Shown in pieces: positions 51,960 to 60,567 of a stretch of DNA of 64,000 nt (its first letter is position 1; each line of letters begins with the position of its first letter). The notes under the pieces were generated by a model. The model had not been told where the DNA came from. It did not search any database and was given only the letters and a program-made list of their open reading frames with translations. The position numbers and the translations under genes were made by a program. This DNA comes from an uncultured Clostridia bacterium (GTDB lineage: Bacteria; Bacillota; Clostridia; UBA1381): contig CAKSFT010000005.1 in the NCBI GenBank assembly GCA_934454145.1, positions 164,528 to 228,527 on the forward strand. The letters run 5' to 3'.

Positions 51960-53853
51960 TAAAACCAAACGAATGCAGAAAGAAGCTTTGAAAGAACGGA
52001 CGAGGCGAAGAATGCACGCTGCAATCGATGAAGATAACTACGAATATATTCCCGCCGAAAAACAGGCTGATTACTATGACAACGATGTTCATCAACGTGT
52101 TGCAATATATGCTCGCGTATCAACAGGAGATCAAAGACAGACAACCTCATTTGAACTTCAACAGATATACTATGAGGATTTCGTAAACCGCCATCCCAAC
52201 TGGACACTTGTCAAAATTTATGCAGACGAAGGCATAAGCGGCACATCTCTGGCACATCGTGATGAGTTCAATAATATGATAGCGGACTGTCACTCAGGTA
52301 AAATCGATCTCATTGTCACAAAAAGCGTTTCGCGTTTTGCGAGAAATGTTATGATTACAATCGGTATGGTTCGCGAACTTGCCGAACTCAACCCTCCGGT
52401 GGGTGTTTTCTTTGAATCCGAATCGATATTTTCATTAAACGATGATTCACAGATGGCACTGTCATTTCAAGCGACAATGGCGGAGGAGGAATCGCATACC
52501 AGGAGCAGAAGTATGGAAACATCACTGCGAATGAGGCTTGACAACGGAATACCTCTTACACCGAAACTGCTGGGATATACACATGATTCGGAAGGCAATC
52601 TTGTTATAAATAAAGATGAAGCTCCTACTGTAAAGCTTGCCTTTTATATGTATTTGTACGGTTATTCAACAAAGCAGATTGCAGATGCATTTACTGCCCT
52701 TGGGCGTAAAACATACTTAGGGAATATTCACTGGACATCCGGCGGGATTGTTCAGATATTGAGAAATGAGCGTCACTGTGGAGATGTTTACACAAGAAAG
52801 ACCTACACACCGAACTTCCGAGATCACAAATCAAAAAAGAACACCGGACAGAGACCTCAAAGCAGATACAAAAACCATCATGAAGCAATTATCTCCCGTG
52901 ATGATTTTATTGCCGTACAGCGTCTGCTTGACAATGCAAAATACGGGCATCGCTCTTTTCTGCCCGAACTTCGTGTGATAGAGAGCGGAATACTGCAGGG
53001 ATTTGTAATTATCAATCCCAGATGGGCGGGATTTAAAGAAGATGATTATCTTAAAGCTTCTCACCATGCTTACAAAAGCAGCGAAAATCCTCTGTTTAAT
53101 GAAACCGGCAGTGAAGTGGAAGTTGAAGTAGATGCCGGAGATTTCGATATGCGCGGTTTTGAGGTAGCAAGGGCAGAACTGTTTAACACTGCAAACTGTC
53201 CGGCTGTAACATTCGGCGATAAAGTAATAAAAATCAACTCGGTCTGCACAAAAAAATTCGGAAAAAACAACCGTGTTGAACTTCTTGTAAATCCCATAAC
53301 ACGTGAATTTGCCGTCAGATCGACAAATCAGGAGAACAAGCACAGCGTCGTCTGTTCAAAGTATGCAGGGAAATCATACGCACCAAAGGATATTGCAATT
53401 ACTGCTTTTTATGAAACGCTGTACTCGCTTTTCGGATGGAATACCGATTATCGTTATCGCATTGTGGGAACTGTATACGAACAAAACAAAGAAATCGCAT
53501 ATATATTCGATACCGCAGACTCGGAAGCATTTTTAAAGCCGCATCTTATTCATAAATATTCCGAAGATGCGGATGGAAAACACTCGATATATAAGCCATT
53601 GACACCGTATGGAAAACGAATACGGGCTATTCCCGAGGAATGGACAAATAATTTCGGAAAACAGTATTACTTGCATGAAAGGTCGTGGGATGAACTTAAC
53701 TCGCAAAGTGAATCGGATTGGAAATTGCGTCTTGAAGGGCAGTTGACCGACACGGGAAATAAGTTTAATGTCACTGACTTCGATGAACTTCGCACATATA
53801 TAAAGCAGGAATTAGGTGAATTTTTCACACAGGAGGTTTGCTATGATGAATGA
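51952..53853 (+). CDS. large serine recombinase with unusual C-terminal domain
   Basis: This 633-residue protein starts after AAAGGAGCAGGGATA. The catalytic domain (about 48-190) has nucleophile Ser57 in YARVS and the Arg pair in SVSRFAR. The recombinase DNA-binding domain spans about 200-330 (HHEAIISRDDF). The usual zinc-ribbon and coiled-coil are absent. Instead there is GFVIINPRWAGFKEDDY (350-366) and a domain at about 395-570 that recurs as separate proteins in the next two genes. It should catalyse integration/excision-type recombination. The special C-terminus may set site or direction choice. Its stop overlaps the next gene by 11 bp. Confidence 0.9.
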   Translation: MIDKTKRMQKEALKERTRRRMHAAIDEDNYEYIPAEKQADYYDNDVHQRVAIYARVSTGDQRQTTSFELQQIYYEDFVNRHPNWTLVKIYADEGISGTSLAHRDEFNNMIADCHSGKIDLIVTKSVSRFARNVMITIGMVRELAELNPPVGVFFESESIFSLNDDSQMALSFQATMAEEESHTRSRSMETSLRMRLDNGIPLTPKLLGYTHDSEGNLVINKDEAPTVKLAFYMYLYGYSTKQIADAFTALGRKTYLGNIHWTSGGIVQILRNERHCGDVYTRKTYTPNFRDHKSKKNTGQRPQSRYKNHHEAIISRDDFIAVQRLLDNAKYGHRSFLPELRVIESGILQGFVIINPRWAGFKEDDYLKASHHAYKSSENPLFNETGSEVEVEVDAGDFDMRGFEVARAELFNTANCPAVTFGDKVIKINSVCTKKFGKNNRVELLVNPITREFAVRSTNQENKHSVVCSKYAGKSYAPKDIAITAFYETLYSLFGWNTDYRYRIVGTVYEQNKEIAYIFDTADSEAFLKPHLIHKYSEDADGKHSIYKPLTPYGKRIRAIPEEWTNNFGKQYYLHERSWDELNSQSESDWKLRLEGQLTDTGNKFNVTDFDELRTYIKQELGEFFTQEVCYDE

Positions 53854-54565
53854 ATTAAACAATAACGACATTTACGCAGGGTCAATTTTAACGGGCATTA
53901 AAAATGAAATTCCGACACCTGTATTAAATGAGAATGATGAAATAATCGAATTGGGCGAAGATTTTGACTTTAACGGTTTTCAAGTTGTGAGGAGAGAATT
54001 TTTTGCACATATGCAGGAGCCTTCCGTTACTTTTAACAATTGCAAATTCTATGTGAACACCGCTTGCTTGAAGAAATTCGCCGAGTATGATTATGCCCAG
54101 GTTTTAATAAACCGCCAAAACAAAATACTGGCTTTAAGACCATGCCTTGAAAGCGCAAGGGACTCATTTCAATGGAGTTATATGTCAAAAGGAAAGCGAA
54201 AACCCAAACCGATAACATGCAGGTTGTTTTTTGCAAAAATAGTTTCTATGATGGAATGGAATCCGAATTACAGATATAAGCTGCTCGGAAAAATTATTCA
54301 TTCAAATGCAGAATATATGCTTGCATTTGATTTGACAGCAACGGAAATATACCAAAGGACATTGACAGACGACGGAAAACAAAAAACATCAAGAACACCG
54401 CATTTCCCAACAGAGTGGCAGAATCAATTCGGTCTTCCGTTTAATGAACATAAACAATCAATGCAGATTGATATTGTAGACGGATACGCAGTGTATTCCA
54501 TCAAAGATACGAGTTCAAATATTCAAAAGAGTCCATTAAGTGTAACAGGAGGAGAAACCATATGA
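53843..54565 (+). CDS. stand-alone homologue of the recombinase C-terminal domain
   Basis: This 240-residue protein starts after AGGAGGTTTGCT inside the recombinase 3' end. Residues about 37-215 align with residues 395-575 of the recombinase: GEDFDFNGFQVVRREFF versus GDFDMRGFEVARAELF, QVLINRQNKILALRP versus ELLVNPITREFAVRS, EWNPNYRYKLLGKI versus GWNTDYRYRIVGTV, and PTEWQNQFG versus PEEWTNNFG. No catalytic residues are evident. It is presumably a recombinase partner or DNA-binding accessory factor. Confidence 0.82.
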   Translation: MMNELNNNDIYAGSILTGIKNEIPTPVLNENDEIIELGEDFDFNGFQVVRREFFAHMQEPSVTFNNCKFYVNTACLKKFAEYDYAQVLINRQNKILALRPCLESARDSFQWSYMSKGKRKPKPITCRLFFAKIVSMMEWNPNYRYKLLGKIIHSNAEYMLAFDLTATEIYQRTLTDDGKQKTSRTPHFPTEWQNQFGLPFNEHKQSMQIDIVDGYAVYSIKDTSSNIQKSPLSVTGGETI

Positions 54566-54936
54566 CAGAGAATTTAAATTCGGCAGTTGCTATTTCCGTA
54601 GATTTGAAAAAAAGCAGAATACGGATATATAAAAGCATGATTCATCTTATGGGAGACCCTAAATACATACAGCTTCTTGTAAATCCCAATAACAAGCATG
54701 TCGCAATACGCGGTGTCGATGTTTCGATTCCCGGTAATCAAGCGGAGCGTATAAAACCTCAATACATGGCGGCAGATAATTGTTTCGAATTATACAGCAA
54801 GGCATTTGTAAATAAACTTTTTGATATTATCGGGAGTCTTGACCGCTCCTGCACATATAAATTAAGCGGTATAATTGTGAATTCACATAACATGGCGGTT
54901 TTTTCGTTAAAAACTCTTGTAAGAGTTGAATCTTAG
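54562..54936 (+). CDS. second, shorter homologue of the recombinase C-terminal domain
   Basis: This 124-residue protein starts after AGGAGGAGAAACCAT and overlaps the preceding stop (ATGA). It keeps the core of the same domain: IQLLVNPNNKHVAIRG, FVNKLFDIIGSLDRSCTYKL and SGIIVNSHNMAVFSLKT. It lacks the C-terminal EW...FG block. With the recombinase and the 240-residue protein it makes three copies of one fold in a single operon, suggesting a heteromeric complex. Confidence 0.8.
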   Translation: MTENLNSAVAISVDLKKSRIRIYKSMIHLMGDPKYIQLLVNPNNKHVAIRGVDVSIPGNQAERIKPQYMAADNCFELYSKAFVNKLFDIIGSLDRSCTYKLSGIIVNSHNMAVFSLKTLVRVES

Positions 54937-54946
54937 GGGGCGTGTT

Positions 54947-55885
54947 ATGAACAGACAATTAAAGATAAAAAAAGAATTCAAGAATTTAATCCGTCCTCTT
55001 CGAAGGCAGGAATATCTTCAGCTTGAGGAAAATATTTTAAGGGATGGCTGCCGTGAACCTATAATCACATGGGACGGATTTATAATAGACGGGCATAACA
55101 GATATGAAATCTGTACAAAGCACAACATCGAATATGCAACTTGTGAAATGAAGTTTGACAGTGACGAAGATGCTATTGCCTGGATATGTGCAAATCAACT
55201 CGGCCGAAGAAATATTTCCGATGAAACACGAAAATTTCTTATCGGTATGCAGTATGAATCCGAGAAAATTATAAATTCAAGAAAAAATGCAAACGGAAAC
55301 AACCAATACAGCAATGAAGATGATTATGTCCAAGAACGGTCCGAGATTGCGCCATATTCGGAACGGTCTGTGCATAAAACAGCTTGGCGTATCAGCGAAG
55401 AAAACCATATTGCTCCCGGAACGGTGCTGAAATACGCCCAATATACAAGAGCTCTTGAGGCGATAGGCTCAAAAGAGCCGGAACTTGTCCCTAAGATTTT
55501 ATCCGGACATTACAAAATAGCGCATAAAAATGTAATTAAAATGTCTGAATTAACCGAAAAAGAACTCAAAACCGTTAATAAACATCTTAACCGAAGCAGA
55601 AATCCTTATTTCAAGTATAATCAATCAAGAAATTTACTGAATAATACTTACGGTGAAATGCTGTCGGGACCAAGCATAAAAGATATGCCTACTTTTGACC
55701 CCGATGCGGAAGTTACCGAACTTACACTTACTATTCCAACATGGAATAGTTCCATAAAACGCACTCAAACCAATGCGGATTTAAGCATCATATCACAAAC
55801 AGCGAGAGAAAAACTCAAATCTGCGCTGCAATCTCTCCGAGACGAAGTGGATATAATGCTGACCCTGATTAAGGAGGAAAAATAA
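54947..55885 (+). CDS. ParB N-terminal-domain protein, element-encoded
   Basis: This 312-residue protein starts at the ATG after TTAGGGGGCGTGTT. Residues about 10-95 are a ParB/Srx-like domain (IRPLRRQEYLQLEENILRDG, IDGHNRYEIC, WICANQLGRRNISDE). In the ParB family this fold binds CTP or acts as a nuclease. A helical DNA-binding-like middle (APGTVLKYAQYTRALEAIGS, VPKILSGHYKIAHKNVIKMS) follows. It is not a chromosomal ParB, as no parA is present. Its operon position suggests a role in the recombination reaction or element maintenance. Confidence 0.85.
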   Translation: MNRQLKIKKEFKNLIRPLRRQEYLQLEENILRDGCREPIITWDGFIIDGHNRYEICTKHNIEYATCEMKFDSDEDAIAWICANQLGRRNISDETRKFLIGMQYESEKIINSRKNANGNNQYSNEDDYVQERSEIAPYSERSVHKTAWRISEENHIAPGTVLKYAQYTRALEAIGSKEPELVPKILSGHYKIAHKNVIKMSELTEKELKTVNKHLNRSRNPYFKYNQSRNLLNNTYGEMLSGPSIKDMPTFDPDAEVTELTLTIPTWNSSIKRTQTNADLSIISQTAREKLKSALQSLRDEVDIMLTLIKEEK

Positions 55886-56808
55886 TGGATAATTTTAAAG
55901 AATATATACCCAATGTGCATTTTGAACTGATTCCGATAAAGAACCTTGTTTCAAACCAAGATTATCAAAGAATACTTTCTCATTCGCATATTGACAGAAC
56001 GGCTGAAGACTTTGATGTTTATCAAATCAACCCGGTAAAAGTCAGCCGCAGGAATGGAATAAATTATGTATTTAACGGACAGCATACAATCGAAATCGTT
56101 GCTTTGGTTTCGGGTTCGCGCGACTGTCCTGTTTGGTGTATGATTTATGACGATTTATCTTATGAAGAAGAAGCATCGATTTTCTCCGAACAGATGAAGC
56201 ATGTCAAAAATCTCGTGCCTTATGAAAAATTTAATGCAAAAATCGAGGCAGGAAACAATGACCAGCTTATGATTAAGGAACTTGTGGAGTCTTACGGACT
56301 TAAAATCGGTAATAAGAAAGCTCCCGGAATTATTTGTGCCATATCAACAATTGAAGGAATTTATGAAAAATACGGTTACCATGTACTTAATCGCACTTTG
56401 CGGCTTATCATTGCAACATGGGAAGGAGAAATCAGTTCATTTTGTGCAATTATGTTTAATGCCGTTACAAAATTAATTGTAACCTATAACAATGCTCTTG
56501 ACGAAAAAATGTTCCGTGAAAAACTCGGACGAGTCTCTCCAAAAACATTGATTCGCACGGGCAAAGAACGCAGAACAGGCTCTCTTGGACTTGCTGAGGC
56601 AATGGTTATCGCATATAACGGCAAAAAGAAGGGCAGCATGAATAAACTGTTTATGAATAAGCTTTATTCAAAAGATTTTAAGGTAATAGATGATGAAGAT
56701 TTTGCTGATACCGATTCCTATGAGAGTGATGATATCGATGACATAATTGCTATGCAGTCCAATTTAGGTGTTCAAAACTCACTTTTCCCCAAAAATGATG
56801 CCAATTAA
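55885..56808 (+). CDS. DUF6551-type ParB-fold protein
   Basis: This 307-residue protein starts after AAGGAGGAAAAATA and overlaps the previous stop by one base. The N-terminal region (about 5-90) has a ParB-like pattern: HFELIPIKNLVSNQDYQRIL, INPVKVSRRNGINYVFNGQH, followed by a helical C-terminus (IICAISTIEGIYEKYGYHVL, RTGSLGLAEAMVIAYNGKKK). I know the family as DUF6551, uncharacterised. The glutamine-His GQHT segment corresponds to the GHR box of ParB. Last gene of the operon. Confidence 0.8.
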   Translation: MDNFKEYIPNVHFELIPIKNLVSNQDYQRILSHSHIDRTAEDFDVYQINPVKVSRRNGINYVFNGQHTIEIVALVSGSRDCPVWCMIYDDLSYEEEASIFSEQMKHVKNLVPYEKFNAKIEAGNNDQLMIKELVESYGLKIGNKKAPGIICAISTIEGIYEKYGYHVLNRTLRLIIATWEGEISSFCAIMFNAVTKLIVTYNNALDEKMFREKLGRVSPKTLIRTGKERRTGSLGLAEAMVIAYNGKKKGSMNKLFMNKLYSKDFKVIDDEDFADTDSYESDDIDDIIAMQSNLGVQNSLFPKNDAN

Positions 56809-56817
56809 CATATCAAT

Positions 56818-56856
56818 AAAAATAACTCCTGTAAATAAGGGCAGGGGTTATTTTTC
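56818..56856. terminator. bidirectional terminator between convergent operons
   Basis: AAAAATAACTCCTG (56818-56831) pairs with CAGGGGTTATTTTT (56842-56855, one G-U). T-runs lie on both strands. It separates the recombinase/ParB operon from the prophage integrases. Confidence 0.85.
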
Positions 56857-56925
56857 CCTAAAACAGGGCGTTTTTCTAAACCGGTGTCTATATTTTTGAA
56901 ATAATTGATTATATTTTGGTTTGTT

Positions 56926-58521
56926 CTATTTTGTAGACATAACCTCTATTTCCATCTCGTTTCTGAAAATAAACTTAAACTCACCGTCTGATTTTATTAT
57001 AACCTTATCGACTGTTGCAAGCCAAAGTTCATCATCAAATACTTCAATGCACCCGTCAATTTCAGAAAGGGTTTTCAGAAATTTGTTGAAAGCATCTCTT
57101 CTTGACTTTTTCAGAATTTTTTCGTTGTTAAGGTCAGCAAGTTTTATGCTGATACTTTCATACCTCTCTGCATAATCATTGTATTTTTTCAAATACTTTT
57201 TCTGGTCTTGCGGAAGAGACGCATTTTCGCTGATACATTTCCGTGTTAACTCTGCAACGACTTCTTGTTCCTGCTTTAAATTCGTGATTTTTTCATCAAT
57301 TAAGGTACAATCAGTCAAATGCTCAGCAACGGTTCGGCAGTTTGCGACAATCACCGGCTTGCAGTCAAAAAGAATATTAAAAGCTTGAACAAATGCATCT
57401 TTTATGCTCTCTTCCGTAACATGGGGAGTTTTGCACCTGTCTTTACCCTTAAATTTATCGTTGCATTGCCAAATCGTTCTGCGATATTTTTCACTGGTCG
57501 AGTTCCAAACCTTAGGTCCGAAAAATGCACCGCAGTCTTCGCAAATCAACTTGGTTGCAAAAATACTGTTCCCGCTGTATTTTCGCCCCATAGCCTTTCT
57601 CCGTACAAATTCCTTTTGAACCTGTTCCCATTCTTCGGGAGGGATAATAGCCTCGTGGCTGTTCTCTACATAATACTGCGGAACTTCACCCTCGTTGGTT
57701 TTCATCCTCTTGGTTAAGTAATCAACGGTGAAACTCTTTTGCAAAAGCGCCGCACCTTTATATTTTTCATTGGTAAGAATACTGTTAATAACGCTTACCC
57801 TCCAACGCGTGGATTTCCCCGAAGGGGTAGGTATGTTTTCTGAAGACAATTCCTGCGCAATCATACAAGATGTTTTTCCGTGCATAAACTCTCTGTATAT
57901 ACGCTTAACCAAAACCGCCTGTTCGGAATTAACAGCAAGACCACCGTTTTCACCTTTATCATATCCGAGAAAATTTTTGTATCCGAGGCTGACCTTTCCG
58001 TCTGCGGCACTTTTCCTTTTGCCCCATGTAATATTTTCCGATATTGAACGGCTTTCTTCCTGTGCAAGTGACGACATGATTGTGAGAAGCAGTTCACCTT
58101 TGCTGTCAAGCGTCCAGATATTTTCTTTTTCAAAATACACCTCTACACCCTTTGACTTCAATTCCGGAATGGTTACCAAGCTGTCAACGGTATTTCTTGC
58201 AAATCTGCTGACCGACTTTGTAACTATAAGGTCAATTTTACCGTTTAGAGCATCCTCAATCATCAAATTGAATCCATCTCTTTTTTTGGTATTTGTTCCA
58301 GATATGCCTTCATCGGTATAAACCTTCACAAATTCCCATTCGGGCTTTTCTTTTATATATTTTGTGTAGTAATCGACCTGTGCCTCATATGAGGTAAACT
58401 GTTCATCTTTATCGGTCGATACTCTCGCATAACCCGCCGTTCTCCGTTTTTGGATTGAAAATGCGGGGAGTCTTGTAAGCGGGTTAATCGTTGCCGGTAT
58501 AACGGTTACTGTTTTTGCCAT
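56926..58521 (-). CDS. large serine recombinase (prophage integrase, zinc-ribbon type)
   Basis: This 531-residue protein has catalytic Ser35 in GYARVSTDKDEQ, SVSRFARN, recombinase domain, zinc ribbon CEDCGAFFG...CNDKFKGKDRC, a long coiled-coil (about 405-480) and a C-terminal beta region, the complete TnpX/phage-integrase layout. The start overlaps the upstream recombinase gene by 38 bp. As the last gene before the convergent terminator it marks the prophage end, so an attachment site is expected near 56.81-56.93 kb. I could not identify its core. Confidence 0.93.
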   Translation of the reverse strand: MAKTVTVIPATINPLTRLPAFSIQKRRTAGYARVSTDKDEQFTSYEAQVDYYTKYIKEKPEWEFVKVYTDEGISGTNTKKRDGFNLMIEDALNGKIDLIVTKSVSRFARNTVDSLVTIPELKSKGVEVYFEKENIWTLDSKGELLLTIMSSLAQEESRSISENITWGKRKSAADGKVSLGYKNFLGYDKGENGGLAVNSEQAVLVKRIYREFMHGKTSCMIAQELSSENIPTPSGKSTRWRVSVINSILTNEKYKGAALLQKSFTVDYLTKRMKTNEGEVPQYYVENSHEAIIPPEEWEQVQKEFVRRKAMGRKYSGNSIFATKLICEDCGAFFGPKVWNSTSEKYRRTIWQCNDKFKGKDRCKTPHVTEESIKDAFVQAFNILFDCKPVIVANCRTVAEHLTDCTLIDEKITNLKQEQEVVAELTRKCISENASLPQDQKKYLKKYNDYAERYESISIKLADLNNEKILKKSRRDAFNKFLKTLSEIDGCIEVFDDELWLATVDKVIIKSDGEFKFIFRNEMEIEVMSTK

Positions 58522-59824
58522 TGTCTGTTTTCCTTTCTAAAGCTTTCTGCCTTGCTTTTTCTCTCATTGCTTTCGACCAGCTTTTGCTTCGTGAACGGTC
58601 TTTCCATTCTCGCTCGACCGTGTGTCCGTCACTAAATAAAAATAACAGCCTGTTTGCCTGCGGTACAATGATTTTATCGATTTTTTCTTCAAAAACCTCG
58701 GTATTGAATTTTTCTATTCCCAAAACTTTCGCTGTTACCGTGCGAATGGTTTCATCCGGAATCTGTTTTGAAGCACATTCTTTTTTGCCCATGTTATTAA
58801 AAGTGGAACAAATCCAAACAATACCTGTTGCCGTTACTTTCCGCCTATAGTTTTTGCCGCAAATCCCGCATTCGATTTTTCCTGTAAATTCATATTTTTT
58901 TGTTTCTGTCATTCTGCAATATCTTTTTCTTCGCCGTTCAATCTCAAGCTGAACCGCATCAAACGTCTGTCGTGAAATAATGGGCTCGTGGTTGTCTTGA
59001 ACATAATACTGAGGCTTTTCTCCTTGATTTCTTTTTCTGTGCTTGGTTAAATGGTCTGTGCTGAACGATTTTTGCAAGAGTAAATCTCCTACATATTTTT
59101 CATTTGATAAAATATAGCGGACTTTCTTTTCCGACCATTTACCGTTATTGCTGCCAGGCGCCCCGCTTTCGGTTAAAATTTTAGATATTTTCAAAGTGCC
59201 CAAACCGTCAAGATACATTGAAAATACCCGTTTTACGATGTCGGCTTCTTCAGGTATTATTTCCAAGCCGCCGTCTTTTGTTCTTTTATAGCCGTAAATA
59301 TTTTGAACGAACATCGGGAGAATTCCTTGCTTAAAGTCAGAACGAATCCGCCATTTGAAATTTTCGGACACCAATAAACTTTCTTCCTGAGCATATGATG
59401 CAAGAATGGTAAGCATAATTTCTCCGTCTGCGGACAGAGTATTGATGTTTTGTTCCTCAAATATAACTCCGATTCCAAGGAGTTTAAGTTCTCGGATTGT
59501 ATTCAACAAGGTGACTGTATTTCTTGAAAATCGTGAAATGCTCTTGGTAATAATCAAGTCAATTTTACCTTCTCGGCATGCGTCCATCATTCTTTGAAAT
59601 TCCGTTCTGTCCTCTTTTGTGCCGGTTACAGCTTCATCTGCATAAACCCCGCAATATAACCATCCATCATGGTTCTGAATCAACTCTGAGTAGTAACTGA
59701 CTTGTGCCGAAAGCGAATGAAGCATTGCATCCTTGCCACTGGATACTCTGCTGTATGCGGCAACCTTTATCAGCTCAATCGGCCGGGGACTTTCAAATTG
59801 AACTTTTTGTACTGTTCTATCCAT
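58484..59824 (-). CDS. large serine recombinase, shorter partner
   Basis: This 446-residue protein starts after AAGGAGGCAGAA. Catalytic Ser28 (AAYSRVSSGKD), SISRFSRN, recombinase domain and zinc ribbon (CGICGKNYRRK...CSTFNNMGKKEC) are present. The coiled-coil is shorter than in its neighbour, and the C-terminus is very basic (KSWSKAMREKARQKALERKT). Tandem recombinases of this kind are common at clostridial prophage ends; both could act together or at different sites. Confidence 0.93.
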   Translation of the reverse strand: MDRTVQKVQFESPRPIELIKVAAYSRVSSGKDAMLHSLSAQVSYYSELIQNHDGWLYCGVYADEAVTGTKEDRTEFQRMMDACREGKIDLIITKSISRFSRNTVTLLNTIRELKLLGIGVIFEEQNINTLSADGEIMLTILASYAQEESLLVSENFKWRIRSDFKQGILPMFVQNIYGYKRTKDGGLEIIPEEADIVKRVFSMYLDGLGTLKISKILTESGAPGSNNGKWSEKKVRYILSNEKYVGDLLLQKSFSTDHLTKHRKRNQGEKPQYYVQDNHEPIISRQTFDAVQLEIERRRKRYCRMTETKKYEFTGKIECGICGKNYRRKVTATGIVWICSTFNNMGKKECASKQIPDETIRTVTAKVLGIEKFNTEVFEEKIDKIIVPQANRLLFLFSDGHTVEREWKDRSRSKSWSKAMREKARQKALERKTDNGKNSNRYTGND

Positions 59825-59886
59825 TTCTGCCTCCTTACTTTGTTTGTAAACATATTCCCTCTAAAAGAGCATAAAGTCAAGAGATT

Positions 59887-60048
59887 TCATCGATATATAA
59901 CTGACAATTCCAAGCCGTATTTTTTTGCGGTTTTTGTTTCTATTTCGGCATATTCTTCGGCAGAAATATGCCCTTTTTTCAGCATATTTTTAACAAGCGC
60001 CATTGTTGTTTTATATAGCAGGACAGAATGATACAGACTTTCATTCAC
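59887..60048 (-). CDS. small SHOCT-like protein
   Basis: This 53-residue protein starts at a GTG overlapping the stop of the gene at 60041. The sequence (MNESLYHSVLLYKTTMALVK, then NMLKKGHISAEEYAEIETKT) has the short-C-terminal (SHOCT) pattern, two helices linked by G-x-I-x-x-E-E-Y. Such small proteins sit in front of serine integrases in many clostridial prophages, where they may be directionality factors. That role is unproven. Confidence 0.75.
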   Translation of the reverse strand: MNESLYHSVLLYKTTMALVKNMLKKGHISAEEYAEIETKTAKKYGLELSVIYR

Positions 60049-60421
60049 TACGCATCACCGTCTTTCGTCTTGCCTCTGCAAAGCATTTGCGTGAGCAATA
60101 GCGGCGGTGGTTATTGCCGTAACTTTCAAACCCGCACCCGCAGTTTTCGCAGACAAAAGAGTACACCGCTCGACGATTTACAAGTTCCTTATGAGAATTC
60201 CACCATTCAAGCCGGCATTTATCTGAGCAGTATTTTTTCTCACGCTTATGCGGAGTGTTTTCTATAGGCTTGCCGCACTGCAGGCAAACTTTTTTGGTTT
60301 TGTCGAACGGATGTCTTCGGCAATACGACTTTACGGTATTTTCAGATAACCCGAGAATATGTGCAATCCTTTTATAACCGTAATCTTGAAATCGCAAACC
60401 ATCTATCTCTTTATTCTTCAT
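60041..60421 (-). CDS. HTH protein with two zinc-finger-like Cys clusters
   Basis: This 126-residue protein starts after AAGGGAGTG. A helix-turn-helix (DYGYKRIAHILGLSENTVKS) at 13-32 is followed by two Cys4 modules: CLQCGKPIEN...CSDKCRLEWW and CENCGCGFES...CSRKCFAEA. It is probably a DNA-binding regulator of the integrase genes it precedes. It is known from clostridial phages without a defined role. Confidence 0.85.
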   Translation of the reverse strand: MKNKEIDGLRFQDYGYKRIAHILGLSENTVKSYCRRHPFDKTKKVCLQCGKPIENTPHKREKKYCSDKCRLEWWNSHKELVNRRAVYSFVCENCGCGFESYGNNHRRYCSRKCFAEARRKTVMRSE

Positions 60422-60483
60422 AAAAACACTCCCTTCGCATTACGGAGATTAAAAAGTGCTTTTGATAGGGTATACAAACAAAA

Positions 60484-60519
60484 AAATAAGACCTGCAAGG
60501 AAATAGATCCTCACAGGTC
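60484..60519 (-). terminator. terminator after the amidase gene
   Basis: Minus-strand GACCTGTGAGGA pairs with TCCTTGCAGGTC, followed by TTATTTTTTTG. It separates the lysis genes from the integrase group. Confidence 0.85.
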
Positions 60520-60567
60520 ATAGATAAATATTCGATTATTCTCCGTAAATCCCCGCACGGTCATTGA

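Noticed and set aside
54947..55885. Chromosome-partition ParB
   Set aside because: No ParA gene or parS-like sites nearby, and the operon is recombinase-linked. It is an element-encoded ParB-fold protein.
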